Shown here one piece after another: positions 1 through 8,933 of a DNA stretch of 64,000 nucleotides (positions within the stretch are counted from its first letter, which is position 1; every line of letters starts with the position of its first letter). A model generated the notes under the pieces. It was not told the DNA's origin, did no database searches, and saw nothing but the letters and a program-made list of their open reading frames with translations. This DNA comes from Neorhizobium alkalisoli (GTDB lineage Bacteria > Pseudomonadota > Alphaproteobacteria > Rhizobiales > Rhizobiaceae). The translations under genes were made by a program, and so were the position numbers. Where the stretch lies: the NCBI RefSeq assembly GCF_007829835.1, contig NZ_VIWP01000015.1:1-64000 (forward strand). The letters run 5' to 3'.

Positions 1-43
1 CATCCACATTCAGCGCTCAAGATGGCTTCCCCTCGGCAGTTCA

Positions 44-499
44 TCAGGGCAAAATCAATCTAGCCGACCTGTCCGGTGAAACGGGGAGCACTCCAAAGGC
101 CCGGTCGAAGTCCTTACGCGAAGCACAGAGAAACGCGACATATCCGCCGCCATGTGCTTCGTTTAAAGCGTGACGGTATTTCGAAACCTGCCCGGCATCA
201 TAGCCAGAACCCCATTTGACCTCGATCAGAAGCACAAATGGATTTCCAGCTACAGCGCCACTTATCTCAATGTCGGGGTATATGGTCGTTCCCGATTGCG
301 ATGAATAAGAAGAGCGGGTCTGAATCTCAACGTCAGGATCAACGTCATTTCCTACAAGATCCGCTAGAAACTGTACCCGAAAAGCGCCGTTCATCCGAAG
401 AACATGAACGAACGCTTCGGTCAGAAAGTTTTCATTGGGCTTGACGTTTTCGCGATGCCGCCAGCCGAACAGATTGATCAGAAGGTTGTGGGAAGCCAT
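44..499 (-). CDS. Putative PD-(D/E)XK nuclease-fold protein
   Basis: This 151-residue protein has an N-terminal helical part, an acidic strand around residues 52-58 (DVDPDVEIQ), a second acidic strand (YPDIEISG) and then LLIEVKWGSG with a downstream QVSKY. The D...ExK spacing resembles PD-(D/E)XK nucleases, but this is pattern recognition only. It runs opposite to the late genes, so it probably belongs to an early or lysogenic unit. It reads CGG as an ordinary arginine triplet at least four times (complement of 458-460, 395-397, 377-379 and 101-103), unlike the late genes. If CGG were read as four bases here, the frame would be lost near the N-terminus. It could also be a cargo gene. Confidence 0.6.
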   Translation of the reverse strand: MASHNLLINLFGWRHRENVKPNENFLTEAFVHVLRMNGAFRVQFLADLVGNDVDPDVEIQTRSSYSSQSGTTIYPDIEISGAVAGNPFVLLIEVKWGSGYDAGQVSKYRHALNEAHGGGYVAFLCASRKDFDRAFGVLPVSPDRSARLILP

Positions 500-528
500 C
501 TTAGCTTGAACCTTGGCGCGTAGTCGAG

Positions 529-879
529 TTAAGCAGCCTTAGGCTTCCGTCCGCGTTTCCCTTTAACAGGCTCTTCAACAGGTACGGCGTAAGCGTCTTC
601 AACCATCTTCTGGAATTCGGCGTTGCTCTGTGCCGCATTCAAAGCCGAATGCAGGAATTCGAGAACCTTACCGCGGTCTGGAATGTCGTAGCTCTTATCG
701 AGCTTTCCAAGCTTTACTGTGAAACCGCTTCCATCCTCTTTCGCCCAAGAGCGTGAGGTCAAATTACCGGAATTTACGGCCTCAATTTGCCGCTTCAAAG
801 CCGATGTAAAAGTGTTCAGAGGAATGTTTTCGGTACGCTCATAAGCGCTTGCCAGTTCGAAGAAATCCGCCATGTTCAT
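529..879 (-). CDS. Hypothetical protein with basic C-terminal tail
   Basis: This 116-residue soluble protein is of unknown function. It has an N-terminal helical segment (MADFFELASAYERT), a central part with regularly spaced charged and hydrophobic residues, and a very basic C-terminus (KGKRGRKPKAA) that could bind nucleic acid. It lies just upstream of, and in the same direction as, the nuclease-like gene, so the two may be cotranscribed. It contains CGG as a normal in-frame triplet at two places (complement of 790-792 and 547-549), so it must be translated by the standard code. I do not recognise a family. Confidence 0.6.
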   Translation of the reverse strand: MNMADFFELASAYERTENIPLNTFTSALKRQIEAVNSGNLTSRSWAKEDGSGFTVKLGKLDKSYDIPDRGKVLEFLHSALNAAQSNAEFQKMVEDAYAVPVEEPVKGKRGRKPKAA

Positions 880-902
880 TCCCTTTCAAAGCCGCCATTC
901 AG

Positions 903-909
903 CTAAATA
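903..909 (+). promoter_or_regulatory. CTAAATA motif, candidate late promoter element
   Basis: CTAAATA followed by T lies 31 bases before the ATG at 941. The same motif recurs before most late transcription units (2349, 3786, 6069, 8010, 10443, 17128, 21292). The T4 late promoter TATAAATA is the closest known analogue. A promoter role is inferred. Confidence 0.4.
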
Positions 910-940
910 TGAAAAACGAAATAAATTTGGAAAATGCAAC

Positions 941-1175
941 ATGAAAATTCAATTTAATCTACCCAATCGGATACGCTTCCGACATCACACAGGCCAAGGA
1001 GGACAATTCGTTTGACCAATGGGTTGAGGGTAAATTTGGCAATCGCATCCGAGAATTGATTTCGGACGATTTCGGTCTCGACATTCAAGAAACGCATTTC
1101 GTCGTAGACTTCACCTATGAGGATGACGGAATCCAGTTTCTTAAAATCTTTGGAGGGAGAGAAACGAATGACTGA
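941..1175 (+). CDS. Small phage protein restored by one CGGA site
   Basis: No long open frame exists here in triplets. Starting at ATG 941, the frame meets CGGA at 968-971. Reading those four bases as one codon opens a 77-residue protein: MKIQFNLPN, then the recoded residue, then YASDITQAKEDNSF and on to a stop at 1175. The middle (FDQWVEGKFGNRIREL) and the acidic C-terminal half look like a real globular protein. The stop overlaps the next gene start (1168) in the same direction, so the two are probably translationally coupled. Function is unknown. The gene is invisible to a normal gene caller. Confidence 0.6.
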
Positions 1176-1627
1176 TTTCGATCCGCTTGACGCTCCCCTT
1201 CCCGATCCGCCGCAGAAGCGTGGCAGACCACGCCGCCGTAAGATGTCTGAGGAAGAAAGAGCTTGGCGAAGCTCCCCAGAATGGAAAGAGCATCTGCGCA
1301 ATATCGGGTTCAAGAAGCGGTAAGGAAAAGACCGGTGGTCGCATCGCCACTCCCAAAGAAACCAAGGAATGGATTTCTGGCAAGAGTCTGGACGTTGCGG
1401 AATTCATGTACGGTGTGATGAACGATGAATCTCAGCCTGTGAAAGAGCGTATCAAGGCGGCTGCATGGCTCGGTGAAATGTCGATGGCCAAGGCTCCTAC
1501 GCAACAGGAAATCAACGTCAATCATTCACACACGATTGCGAACATGTTGGCGTCCGTGAATATGGACCGATTGGAAAATTCTAAGACGATTGATCTCGTA
1601 GCCGTAGAGATCGAAGACAATGTTTGA
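1168..1627 (+). CDS. Probable small terminase subunit, one CGGT site
   Basis: ATG 1168 follows a strong ribosome site (GGAGGGAG) and overlaps the previous stop. The first 50 residues are proline- and arginine-rich (KRGRPRRRK) and use CGT, CGC, CGA and AGA but never CGG as a triplet. The frame meets CGGT at 1318-1321; read as four bases it continues GFKK-x-KEKTGGRIATPKETK to a stop at 1627, giving 152 residues. Its position immediately before the membrane protein and large terminase, its size, and the basic DNA-binding-like N-terminus suggest the small terminase. That role is inferred from context rather than from a clear domain. Confidence 0.6.
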
Positions 1628-2001
1628 TTGGATCGCAATCGTCTGCATCGCCATCGGTGCTTGGCTCGCAGCTCACGGCATCTCGCCCGCCCATATAATT
1701 GGGGGCTTCCTTCGGACGGCGTTACCAGAGCAATCATCACTAAGTCTGGGAATATTTGGGAGAGATTGGCTTCAGGATTCACAGGTGCAAACGTCGCAGC
1801 TTTCCTAACTCCTGTGATTGGCCTTTATCTGGGGCTCGATCCCGCTACAGCAAACCGGCCTAAGTTTCGGTCTCGGATTGATACGGAATGTATCTCTGCG
1901 AAGCGGCGATCAACTATTTTAAGGCCTATCGAAATGATCCCGGCAAATTTCGCAACGATCTGAGAGCGTTTGTTCTTCGCCTTCTCGGACCTAAGCCGTA
2001 A
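1620..2001 (+). CDS. Small membrane protein (holin-like), four CGGN sites
   Basis: ATG 1620 overlaps the previous stop. Four in-frame sites occur: CGGA 1713, CGGC 1717 (directly adjacent), CGGC 1856 and CGGA 1884. Reading all four as single codons gives 125 residues ending at 2001. The product has an N-terminal hydrophobic segment (WIAIVCIAIGAWLAA) and two more (AAFLTPVIGLYLGL and the stretch around LSFGLGLI-x-MYLCEAA), then a basic cytoplasmic-type tail (FKAYRNDPGKFRND). The recoded residues fall in glycine-rich membrane segments, where glycine is far more credible than arginine. A holin or other membrane role is inferred from the topology. Confidence 0.62.
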
Positions 2002-2070
2002 AACCGTAAGGGACCCAAATCCCGTCATAAGCGTTGTAGAGAGATAGACCTCTAGCTGCGAGTATTGAAT

Positions 2071-2335
2071 ATGACTCAGATGTCGTTCACCGCACTGATT
2101 AGCCATCCACATGCGTACTCTGACCAGTTCACTCTCTTGGAATTGACCAACGAGGATGGGAGCAAAACACCACACTCGGCATTAGAAAATGGCCCTGTTT
2201 TTGCTGATAAGGACGCGCTTCAAGTTGCCCTCGCTGGTGAGCTTGCGCTTGATTATCAGTCCGTAGACGTAAACCTGAAGAAACGGACACGTGATTTCTC
2301 ACGTGACGTTCATTGAAGTCTGGTCAGTCTTTTGA
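2071..2335 (+). CDS. Hypothetical phage protein, one CGGA site
   Basis: From ATG 2071 the protein runs 71 residues to CGGA at 2284-2287. The triplet frame would end at 2316; the four-base reading gives a different C-terminus (HVISHVTFIEVWSVF) and a stop at 2335, for 87 residues in total. Both endings are possible here, so this site is weaker evidence than those in the terminase. No family was recognised. It lies in the packaging gene cluster, just before the large terminase. The 69 bases upstream contain two small hairpins (around 2009-2022 and 2039-2056) and no clear motif. Confidence 0.5.
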
Positions 2336-2348
2336 GATCGGATTTCGT

Positions 2349-2355
2349 CTAAATA
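2349..2355 (+). promoter_or_regulatory. CTAAATA motif before the terminase
   Basis: CTAAATAC ends only 4 bases before the ATG at 2360, and no Shine-Dalgarno sequence lies between them. If the motif is a -10-like promoter element, the terminase message could be leaderless. Confidence 0.4.
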
Positions 2356-2359
2356 CCCG

Positions 2360-3782
2360 ATGGAAAACAAAGACCTCTCAGACCTTAAGAAACTCATCGA
2401 CCTTTTTCGAAGCGATATAGCTATTTTCGCCAAGCAGGTATTCCGGTGCTGAATTGACCGCCAAGCAGCGGTGAGTTTGCTGAAGCGTGGCGAACGAAGA
2501 GAACCGTCACATTTCGCGGCGGCACGTCCCTTGGAAAGAGCTTCATTGAGGCCGTGATATTCTTCCATTCTCTTATATGCTACGACAATGTTATTGTAAC
2601 GATTGTTGGACCCTCCGAACCGCAGATCAAATCTGGTGTCTGGCGTCAGATTCAGCAGCTTCACGGCAAAATGAACCCAATATTCAAGGATGCTTTTGAA
2701 GTTTCCGCGACACGTGTCAGTCGCAAGATAAATCCGGCTGATTGCTATGGCGAATACCGCTTGGCCTCCCGGCGACCGTCCAGACAACCTAAGACGGCGT
2801 GCACGCAATCCACAATCATTGGTTGATAGACGAAGCCTCTCGGAATCGAGGACGAAATCTACAAGCGGCGCTATTTTGAACGCGCTCTCGGACCCCGATG
2901 GTCGCATAGCCCTTATATCCAATCCTTCGCGCACCGCGCGGATATTTCTGGGCATCCCATCGAGACCCTGATATCGCGCCACAGTGGACGCAGATACACG
3001 GTACTCTCTTTGACAGCCCAAATTACAACGCTGAAGGTTTTGAACAGCTCGCCAAGAATTTCGGCGGGCCTTTAAGCAGGGACTACAGGGTGATGGTGCT
3101 GCGGCGACTTCCCGTTGCAGGATGCCTCAGGATTGATCAGCCGCGAATTGATCGAACTGGCGATAAAGAATGATGATGTCGAACCTGCACCCAACGTCGC
3201 GCCTGTTTGGGGCGTAGACCCTGCTTTTCGTGGTGACGCGTCAGTTCTCTGCATCCGCCACGATAATACAATCCTGGACCTCTACGAGTACCATGGCTTG
3301 GATAGCACTCAGCTATCCTACAAAATCCGCGATCTTTATCAGTCTACGCCAAAGAACCTCAGACCGTCCGTCATCGCCGTAGACGCGACCGGCCTTGGTC
3401 ATGGGGTAGCCTCAACCCTTCGCGATTTCGGACTACCTGTACATGCGTGTATATTCGCAGCCAGTCCACAGCGCCAACCTGAACGATATCACCGCACTCG
3501 CGATTTGATATGGCGGCGAGATGGCTGCGTGGTTTGCGACAGAAAACGTATCGATCCCGAACCACAACAAGCTGATTGAGGAACTGGCATCCGCCTCGTA
3601 TTCAGATGATACTCGGCAAAATCAAAATTGAGGATAAGAAGTCGCTGAAGAAAAAACTTGGACGTTCGCCCGACTTTGCAGACGCCTTGGCGATTTCTTT
3701 CAGCCCTTCCCGCTCTCAATTCGCTTCGAAGTATTCGTGGTCTAAGCCAATCAATTACGCGGCAATTCAGAGCTTTGAATAA
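2360..3782 (+). CDS. Terminase large subunit, ten CGGN sites
   Basis: This is the ATPase/nuclease that packages DNA into proheads. In triplets the gene is shredded. Reading CGGN as one codon at 2444, 2469, 2770, 2795, 2841, 2866, 2939, 3102, 3514 and 3614 gives one continuous 470-residue protein, the normal size. Visible motifs are Walker A-like FRGGTSLGKS, Walker B LIDEAS, the coupling region LISNPSRTA, nuclease aspartates in WGVDPAFRGD and VIAVDATGLGHG, and the C-terminal SPDFADALA. Several recoded positions match family glycines: the residue after DEAS, after RPDNLR, after NPSRTA, and before KIKIE. This gene is the strongest evidence that CGGN means glycine. Confidence 0.9.
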
Positions 3783-3785
3783 GCC

Positions 3786-3792
3786 TAAATAC
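3786..3792 (+). promoter_or_regulatory. CTAAATA motif before the portal gene
   Basis: GCCTAAATAC lies just after the terminase stop (3780-3782) and 22 bases before the ATG at 3814. It belongs to the recurring intergenic motif set. Confidence 0.4.
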
Positions 3793-3860
3793 TCAAAAAT
3801 AATGGGATTCAAATGACTGACGAAATTCTGAAAATTATTGGGCCAAGGCTAAAGGAAGCT

Positions 3861-5836
3861 GTGAATTTCAGCAATTCCAATATTGCGAATAAGCAGGAAC
3901 AGCGGACTTAAGATGTACAAGCGCGATCTGCTAGCCGGAGATGACAAGTTAAAGGGCAGATCGAAATATGTCTCAAGCGAAGTGCAATCGAGAACGGATT
4001 GGCTTTTAGCTCAACTTATACGAATTTTTGAAGCGCCTCAATCTGTCGTGGAATTTACAGGAATTGGACCTGAAGACTCAGCGCTGGCTAAACAGCAGAC
4101 AACCGCCGTCAATTGGATCATGCGCGTAAAAAATAGCCATCTTTCATATCTTCACCCGTGGTTCCAAAACTCCATAATCTCTGGCTTAGGGGTGGTGACT
4201 GCCGAATTTTCCACTGAGATCGAAGAGTCACTTCCACGTGTTGTTAAAGGCGTCCCAAACGAACAGCTCATTGCGCTCAATCAGCAGGAAGAGGCCGGAC
4301 AGATCATTATTGAGTCGGCGTCAAAGCCTTATAGTCACCCTGCCCTACCCGGTGTTGAGCTTCGTGATCTCAAGATCAGAACGGTGCGAAAAAATCCCGT
4401 ATTCAATATTCTCAGCGTTCCGCCCGAAGATTTTGTGGTTTCGAAAGATGCTCGCTTTTCAAGCGAAACAGGCGGCATAGAGGCCAAACTACAGGGACAC
4501 CGCAAATATGTATCCCGCCAAGCTCTTATCGATATGGGCTACGACGCTGAGAAGGTGAACGCAATACCACTAGCTTCCGATAAATCGGAGCGGCCTAGCC
4601 ATGGAACGAACAAGGGACCTAGATAGCAAGCAAGGCATTTCAGGCGATGACGTTGAAGTCTATCAGGTTTATTCTAAACTGAAGATTGATAAGAAGCCGC
4701 GTCACTACCGTTTAACGCTTGCCGGTGATCTCAACAGCCCGGTGCTACTCGATCACGAGGAAACGAGCAAATATCCGCCGTACGCGGCCCTGTGTCCGTT
4801 CCCAATTGCCGACACGCTTTTCCGGTCTTGGGCTGCCAGATAAGATTGGTGATGACCACACACTTATAACCCGCATGAACCGCGCCATGCTGGATTCGCT
4901 CCATTTTGCGGTCCATCCGCTCAAAATCGCGAATCCTTCGCTGGTGAATCTTGACGATTTGCTTAACGTCCATCCACGGCGCAGTTATTCGCTCTGAAGA
5001 CCCGACAGGCGGCATTTCCTACTCAGCACCACCGTTCGCTGGTAGCGCAGCCCTGCCGATCATCCAGAACTTTTCGCAGGGGCTGGATTTCACGACCGGC
5101 GTTGGACCATCCATGGCCAGCATTTCGGCGCGGAGACCTTCAGGATGTGACTGCGACAGCAGCAAACCAAAGGACCAACGCATCTCAGCTTCTGGTTGAA
5201 TCTATTAGCCGTCACTACGCTGAGTCGGGCTATAAGTATCTGACCAAAATAATAGTATCCCTTCTAATCGAGAAGCCGGAGGAGGCTCAGGCCTTCCTAA
5301 TGCGTCTAACAAATAATGCGATCCCGATTGACGAATTTTCGCCTGAACTGGACGCAGCGACCAGTGTCGCGTTTTCTGTCATGAGCCGTGATCAGTCCAC
5401 AGCATCTCTCACCAACCTCCTCGCTCAGCAGATGCAGGCTATGCAGGCCGGAATGCCATTTGTGCAGCAGCAGCATATCTATGAGACGCTTTCCCGACTG
5501 GCCGAAACCGCAGGCTTTAAAAATACGAGCCTGTTCTTTGCCGATCCTGCAACCCTGCCGCCACCTCCTCCGCCTCCGCCGCCAGTGGACCCGAACGCTT
5601 CAATCGTTGAAATCGAGAAGCTGAAGGCCTCTCTAAAGGCGCAATCTGATGAAGCGGACAGACAATTCCAGATGCAGAAGATTACCGCAGAACTCGATTT
5701 GAAACGTGTGGAATTACAGCAGGAATTCGATCTAAAACGCATCGAGCTTGAACTGAAATACGCCAAGCCAATTGAACATCAGGCTGTCGAAGTCGTCCAA
5801 GCATTGCCAATTTACCCTGAAGGATACGCCGAATGA
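3861..5836 (+). CDS. Portal protein, five CGGN sites, N-terminus uncertain
   Basis: The portal forms the dodecameric head vertex through which DNA passes. With CGGN read as one codon at 3903, 4591, 4823, 4977 and 5131 the frame is open from GTG 3861 (preceded by AAAGGA) to 5836, giving 656 residues. Recognisable portal features are YVSSEVQSRTDWLL, VNLDDLLNVHP followed by the recoded residue and AVIRSED, a TATAANQ region, a proline run (about 9 P) and a long charged coiled-coil C-terminus. An ATG at 3814 starts a portal-like N-terminus (MTDEILKII), but it is out of frame by -1 at 3840-3843 (GG where GGG would continue as GPRLKEA). Either that is a one-base deletion or GTG 3861 is the true start. 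Confidence 0.82.
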
Positions 5837-6072
5837 ATTCTCTAGACAAAGCAAATGCGGCCAGACGCCTTCAGGAAAACGAAGATTTCAAAATGATGAT
5901 GGAAGCGATTGAGGCTGATATTTTCGAAGCTTTCAGAAACACCAAGCTAGGCGCTACCGAAGAGCTAAACAATACCCACGCACTTTCTCACGGTTTCAAG
6001 CTCATTCAACAGCGTCTCGAAAAATATAAAGAACTCGCCATTTTCGAAATTTCCAAAAACGAAAATCGCTAA
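5833..6072 (+). CDS. Small helical phage protein
   Basis: This 79-residue protein overlaps the portal stop by four bases (ATGA). It is charged and almost entirely helical (AARRLQENEDFKMMMEAIEAD, then a second helix pair). It contains no CGG in frame and needs no recoding. Its place between portal and scaffold suggests a head-assembly role, but I recognise no family. Confidence 0.7.
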   Translation: MNSLDKANAARRLQENEDFKMMMEAIEADIFEAFRNTKLGATEELNNTHALSHGFKLIQQRLEKYKELAIFEISKNENR

Positions 6073-6075
6073 ATA
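6069..6075 (+). promoter_or_regulatory. CTAAATA motif before the scaffold gene
   Basis: CGCTAAATAAAAG overlaps the stop codon of the preceding gene and lies 29 bases before ATG 6105. It belongs to the recurring intergenic motif set. Confidence 0.4.
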
Positions 6076-6104
6076 AAAGTAACTGAATTTAAAAGGTTTT
6101 AAAA

Positions 6105-7002
6105 ATGGAAGATGAAGCAACAATCCCGAATGAGGGAACTGCACTAGACACAAATTCCGCCGCTGATCTAATCAGCCAATTAGACATCTTTGATGACTCT
6201 GACACAGAGCAAACTGAAGAGCATGTTGAAGAACCAGTAGCCGAAGAGGTCACTGAGACACCAGAAGAACAGTTTTTCGATATCGATGGCGAACAGATTT
6301 CGCTAACCGATTTGAGAAGCCGCATTTCTGAGACAGCAGGATTACACGCGTAAGACGCAGGAGATTGCCGAACAGCGCCGTGTATTTCAGGAGAACCAAC
6401 GCGATATAAATTCTCTACGATCAGAAGCACTGCAAAGCCTTGAAACGCTTAAGCAGCAAGTTTCCAGAGAGTTTCAGCAGATGGAATATCCTGATTTCGA
6501 TTACCTCGCGGAAAACGATCCAGCTGAATACGTCCGACAGAAAGCGACGTGGGAGAAGCGTGAGAACGCGGTCAGGCAGATGTATGAAGCTGAGCAGCAT
6601 ATCAAAGCTAAGCAAGCCGAATACGAAGCAGAACAGCATAAGCTCGCAATTCAAGAATCCAGCGCCAAGTTCTACCAGAAATATCCTGATTTGAAGGAAT
6701 CTGGAAAGTCGGAAGAAGTGTTTTCGGAAATCACCCAATATCTTATTGATACGGGATTTTCGAAGGAAGAAATTCAAGGCATCTCGGATTTCAGGATTAT
6801 CGACGTTTTATACCAGAATGTTCAGGCCCAAAAGGCTCAGAAGACCATTCCGGCAGTCGTTGAGAAAATGAACCAGAAGCCTGTCCTGTCGCAAAAGCAG
6901 CCATCTCGCCAAACGACAGACTATGCCAAGCAGAATTTCGAAAAGTTCAACAACACGCGCAGCGTCACAGACGCGGCAGCGCTCATCAAACAGCTACTAT
7001 AA
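6105..7002 (+). CDS. Scaffold-like protein with an unexplained +1 shift
   Basis: The N-terminal third is acidic (many EE pairs); the rest is charged and coiled-coil-rich, as in phage scaffolds. The triplet frame from ATG 6105 stops at 6353. The continuation (LRQQDYTRKTQE, then residues to 7002) is in the +1 frame and matches the conserved LRQxDYTRK region of scaffolds. Stops in the +1 frame limit the shift to about 6315-6324. The natural site is AGC-CGCA-TTT at 6321-6324, where a CGGA would have been expected. So this is either a mutated site, a read error, or a different recoding signal. With one base skipped the product is 298 residues. Confidence 0.7.
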
Positions 7003-7018
7003 TAAGGAGAAGGCACCA

Positions 7019-7946
7019 ATGCCCACATTAAAGACCACAGACGTAACGAACGTCAGAGAATCCCTCTCAGACATCATCAGCATGCTCAGCCCAACTGAGA
7101 CCCCATTCATGTCTTCCATTGCTAAGACCGATGCTACCGCTGTAAAAACAGAATTTCTTAAAGATGACCTAGCGCCAGCTAATAAAGATAATGCCGCCGT
7201 TGAAGGCGCAGATGCTGGTGACGCATCTCAGAATGGTCCCACCCGTCTGTCAAATTATTGCCAGATATTCGTCAAACCGATCAACGTGAGCCGGTACTCT
7301 GAATGCCGTTAACACGGCTGGCTATAAGAACGAATTAGCCCGCCAGATTACGAAGAAGGGCCTCGAACTCAAGCGCGACCAAGAAGCTGCCTATGTTTCT
7401 CCAAACGCATCTGTTGCAACAGGTGCCCGTAAACTTGGCGGTGCTGAAGCTTGGATTTCCACCAATGCCTTCCATGGCGCCAACGGTGCAAGCACTGGCT
7501 ATGCCTCTGGTGTTGTGAATGCGCCAACTGCTGGCACCCAACGCGCACTAACCGAGACTATGTTCGTGACGGCATTGCAGTCAATTTGGAATGCAGGTGG
7601 TTCGCCAAAGGAAGTTCTCGCAAATGGAACTTTGAAGACCAAGATTTCATCTTTCGTTGGCGGCGGTACAAAGCAGCAGAACGCCAAGGACAAGACTGTC
7701 CATCAGAGTGTCGATTTGTACGTCAGCGACTTCGGAACCGTATCAATTACGGCTCATAGGAACGTGACAAGCTCAACTGTAATTGCATACGACCCGGAAT
7801 TATGGGCAATCGCAACTCTCAGAAAGTATGAGAAGCAGGCACTAGGAAAAACTGGCGACTCTGAGAAATTCCTACTTGTTACAGAAACGTCTCTTGAATC
7901 CAAGAACGAGGCCGGTAACGCCAAGATCGCTGACCTGAACGGCTAA
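7019..7946 (+). CDS. Major capsid protein (DUF5309-like), one CGGT site
   Basis: ATG 7019 has a good ribosome site (AAGGAGA). The triplet frame stops at 7312. Reading CGGT 7292-7295 as one codon restores a 308-residue protein. Features typical of this head-protein group are LSPTETPFMSSI near the N-terminus, CQIFVKPINVS followed by the recoded residue and TLNAVNTAGYKNELARQ, then FHGANG, and a C-terminal part with YDPELWAIATLRKYEKQALGKTGDSE. The VS-G-T motif is normally glycine. This most abundant virion protein has only one site and no CGG triplet otherwise. A strong terminator follows at 7973. Confidence 0.85.
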
Positions 7947-7972
7947 CAATCGAGAAATTCAGGATAAAACTA

Positions 7973-7996
7973 GGGGCCTTTCCGGCCCCTTCTTCT
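7973..7996 (+). terminator. Rho-independent terminator after the capsid gene
   Basis: A GGGGCC / GGCCCC stem with a five-base loop is followed by a T-rich stretch (TTCTTCT), 26 bases after the capsid stop. Confidence 0.8.
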
Positions 7997-8009
7997 ATGT
8001 CTCGAAATC

Positions 8010-8017
8010 TATAAATA
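8010..8017 (+). promoter_or_regulatory. Exact TATAAATA motif before the connector genes
   Basis: TATAAATA, identical to the T4 late promoter core, stands between the capsid terminator and the TTG start at 8039. It is the clearest copy of the recurring motif. Confidence 0.45.
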
Positions 8018-8038
8018 TCAATAAAAATAGGTGATGAT

Positions 8039-8375
8039 TTGGAAGATTTATCGGTAGCTGACTTGGTCCAACATGGGACAATCGTTTGGGAAGATACGCC
8101 GGAATATACCGTCTATCTCACCCGTGATCGGTGACAAAATGATTGTCACAACAGAATGGAAATCCGTTCAAGCCCTCCTCGATTCAAATTCGAATGAATC
8201 TGCCGAATTCAATCAAACTGGCAAGCATGGCGATATCGTCAAAGTCGCGGGAATTCCTATCGGTCTATACTTCGATTGGAAGAGACAGGGCATTACCGAT
8301 GATCCTGAAGCCCTTCGCAGACGCTTAAATGACAGGGACTTTTCAAAATTCCGCACGAATGATTGGAGCCTCTGA
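8039..8375 (+). CDS. Putative head-tail region protein, one CGGT site
   Basis: The frame begins at TTG 8039, preceded by an AGGTGA ribosome site. CGGT at 8129-8132 read as one codon joins EYTVYLTRD to DKMIVTTEW, giving 111 residues with a stop overlapping the next ATG at 8375. The product is small and acidic with FDWKRQGITDDPEALRRR near the C-terminus. It sits between capsid and connector, so a head-completion or decoration role is likely but inferred. Confidence 0.62.
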
Positions 8376-8933
8376 TGAGCTACGAAGAGCTTCTATCGAC
8401 CATTGAAAGCTACACGATCCGAACCGACGCACCGATTGAAAGCTTCATCCGCCGTGCGGAAAGCTACCTTAGAACCATCGTGAGGCACTACCTATCTGAG
8501 AAGACCGTGACTTTGTCTATTGCCGATGGTGTCGCGCCCCTCCCCGATGATTTCCGAGAAATGCGCCTCATCACTGGTAGCAAGACCTATAAGCCGGTAT
8601 CTCCGATGAACGCGGTTCTAGCCTGTGATGAGGTGCGGCTACTATCGTGCGGGTGATAGCCTGACGTTCCTTGGCGAGCCTGATGCAGAAGTTGCAATGC
8701 TTTATTCAGCTGCTTTCCCCGATCTCACCACAGACCAGACCAATTGGCTCTTTGATCGTTTCCCGAACGTCTACGTGTCCGCGATCCTAAAGGAATTCCA
8801 CCGTTGGCAGACCGATGCCGAAGGGGTCCAGATAGAGGATGCGGCTTTAAAGGAAGCTCTCTCGATTGTTGGCGAAGATGACCGCAAGGGACGCATTACA
8901 GGGCCGATCATCATGGGTGTCACCAGATGGTGA
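8375..8933 (+). CDS. Head-tail connector (gp6-like adaptor), one CGGC site
   Basis: ATG 8375 overlaps the previous stop. The first half is helical (TIESYTIRTDAPIESFIRRA...YLRTIVRHYLSE) and then enters a beta region (LPDDFREMRLITGSK). CGGC at 8636-8639 read as one codon continues it as YYRAGDSLTFLGEPDAEVAM. The C-terminal part (YVSAILKEFHRWQTDAE) fits the head-tail adaptor fold. The product is 185 residues. In triplets the gene would be cut into a 94-residue piece and a downstream fragment with no start. Confidence 0.68.
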
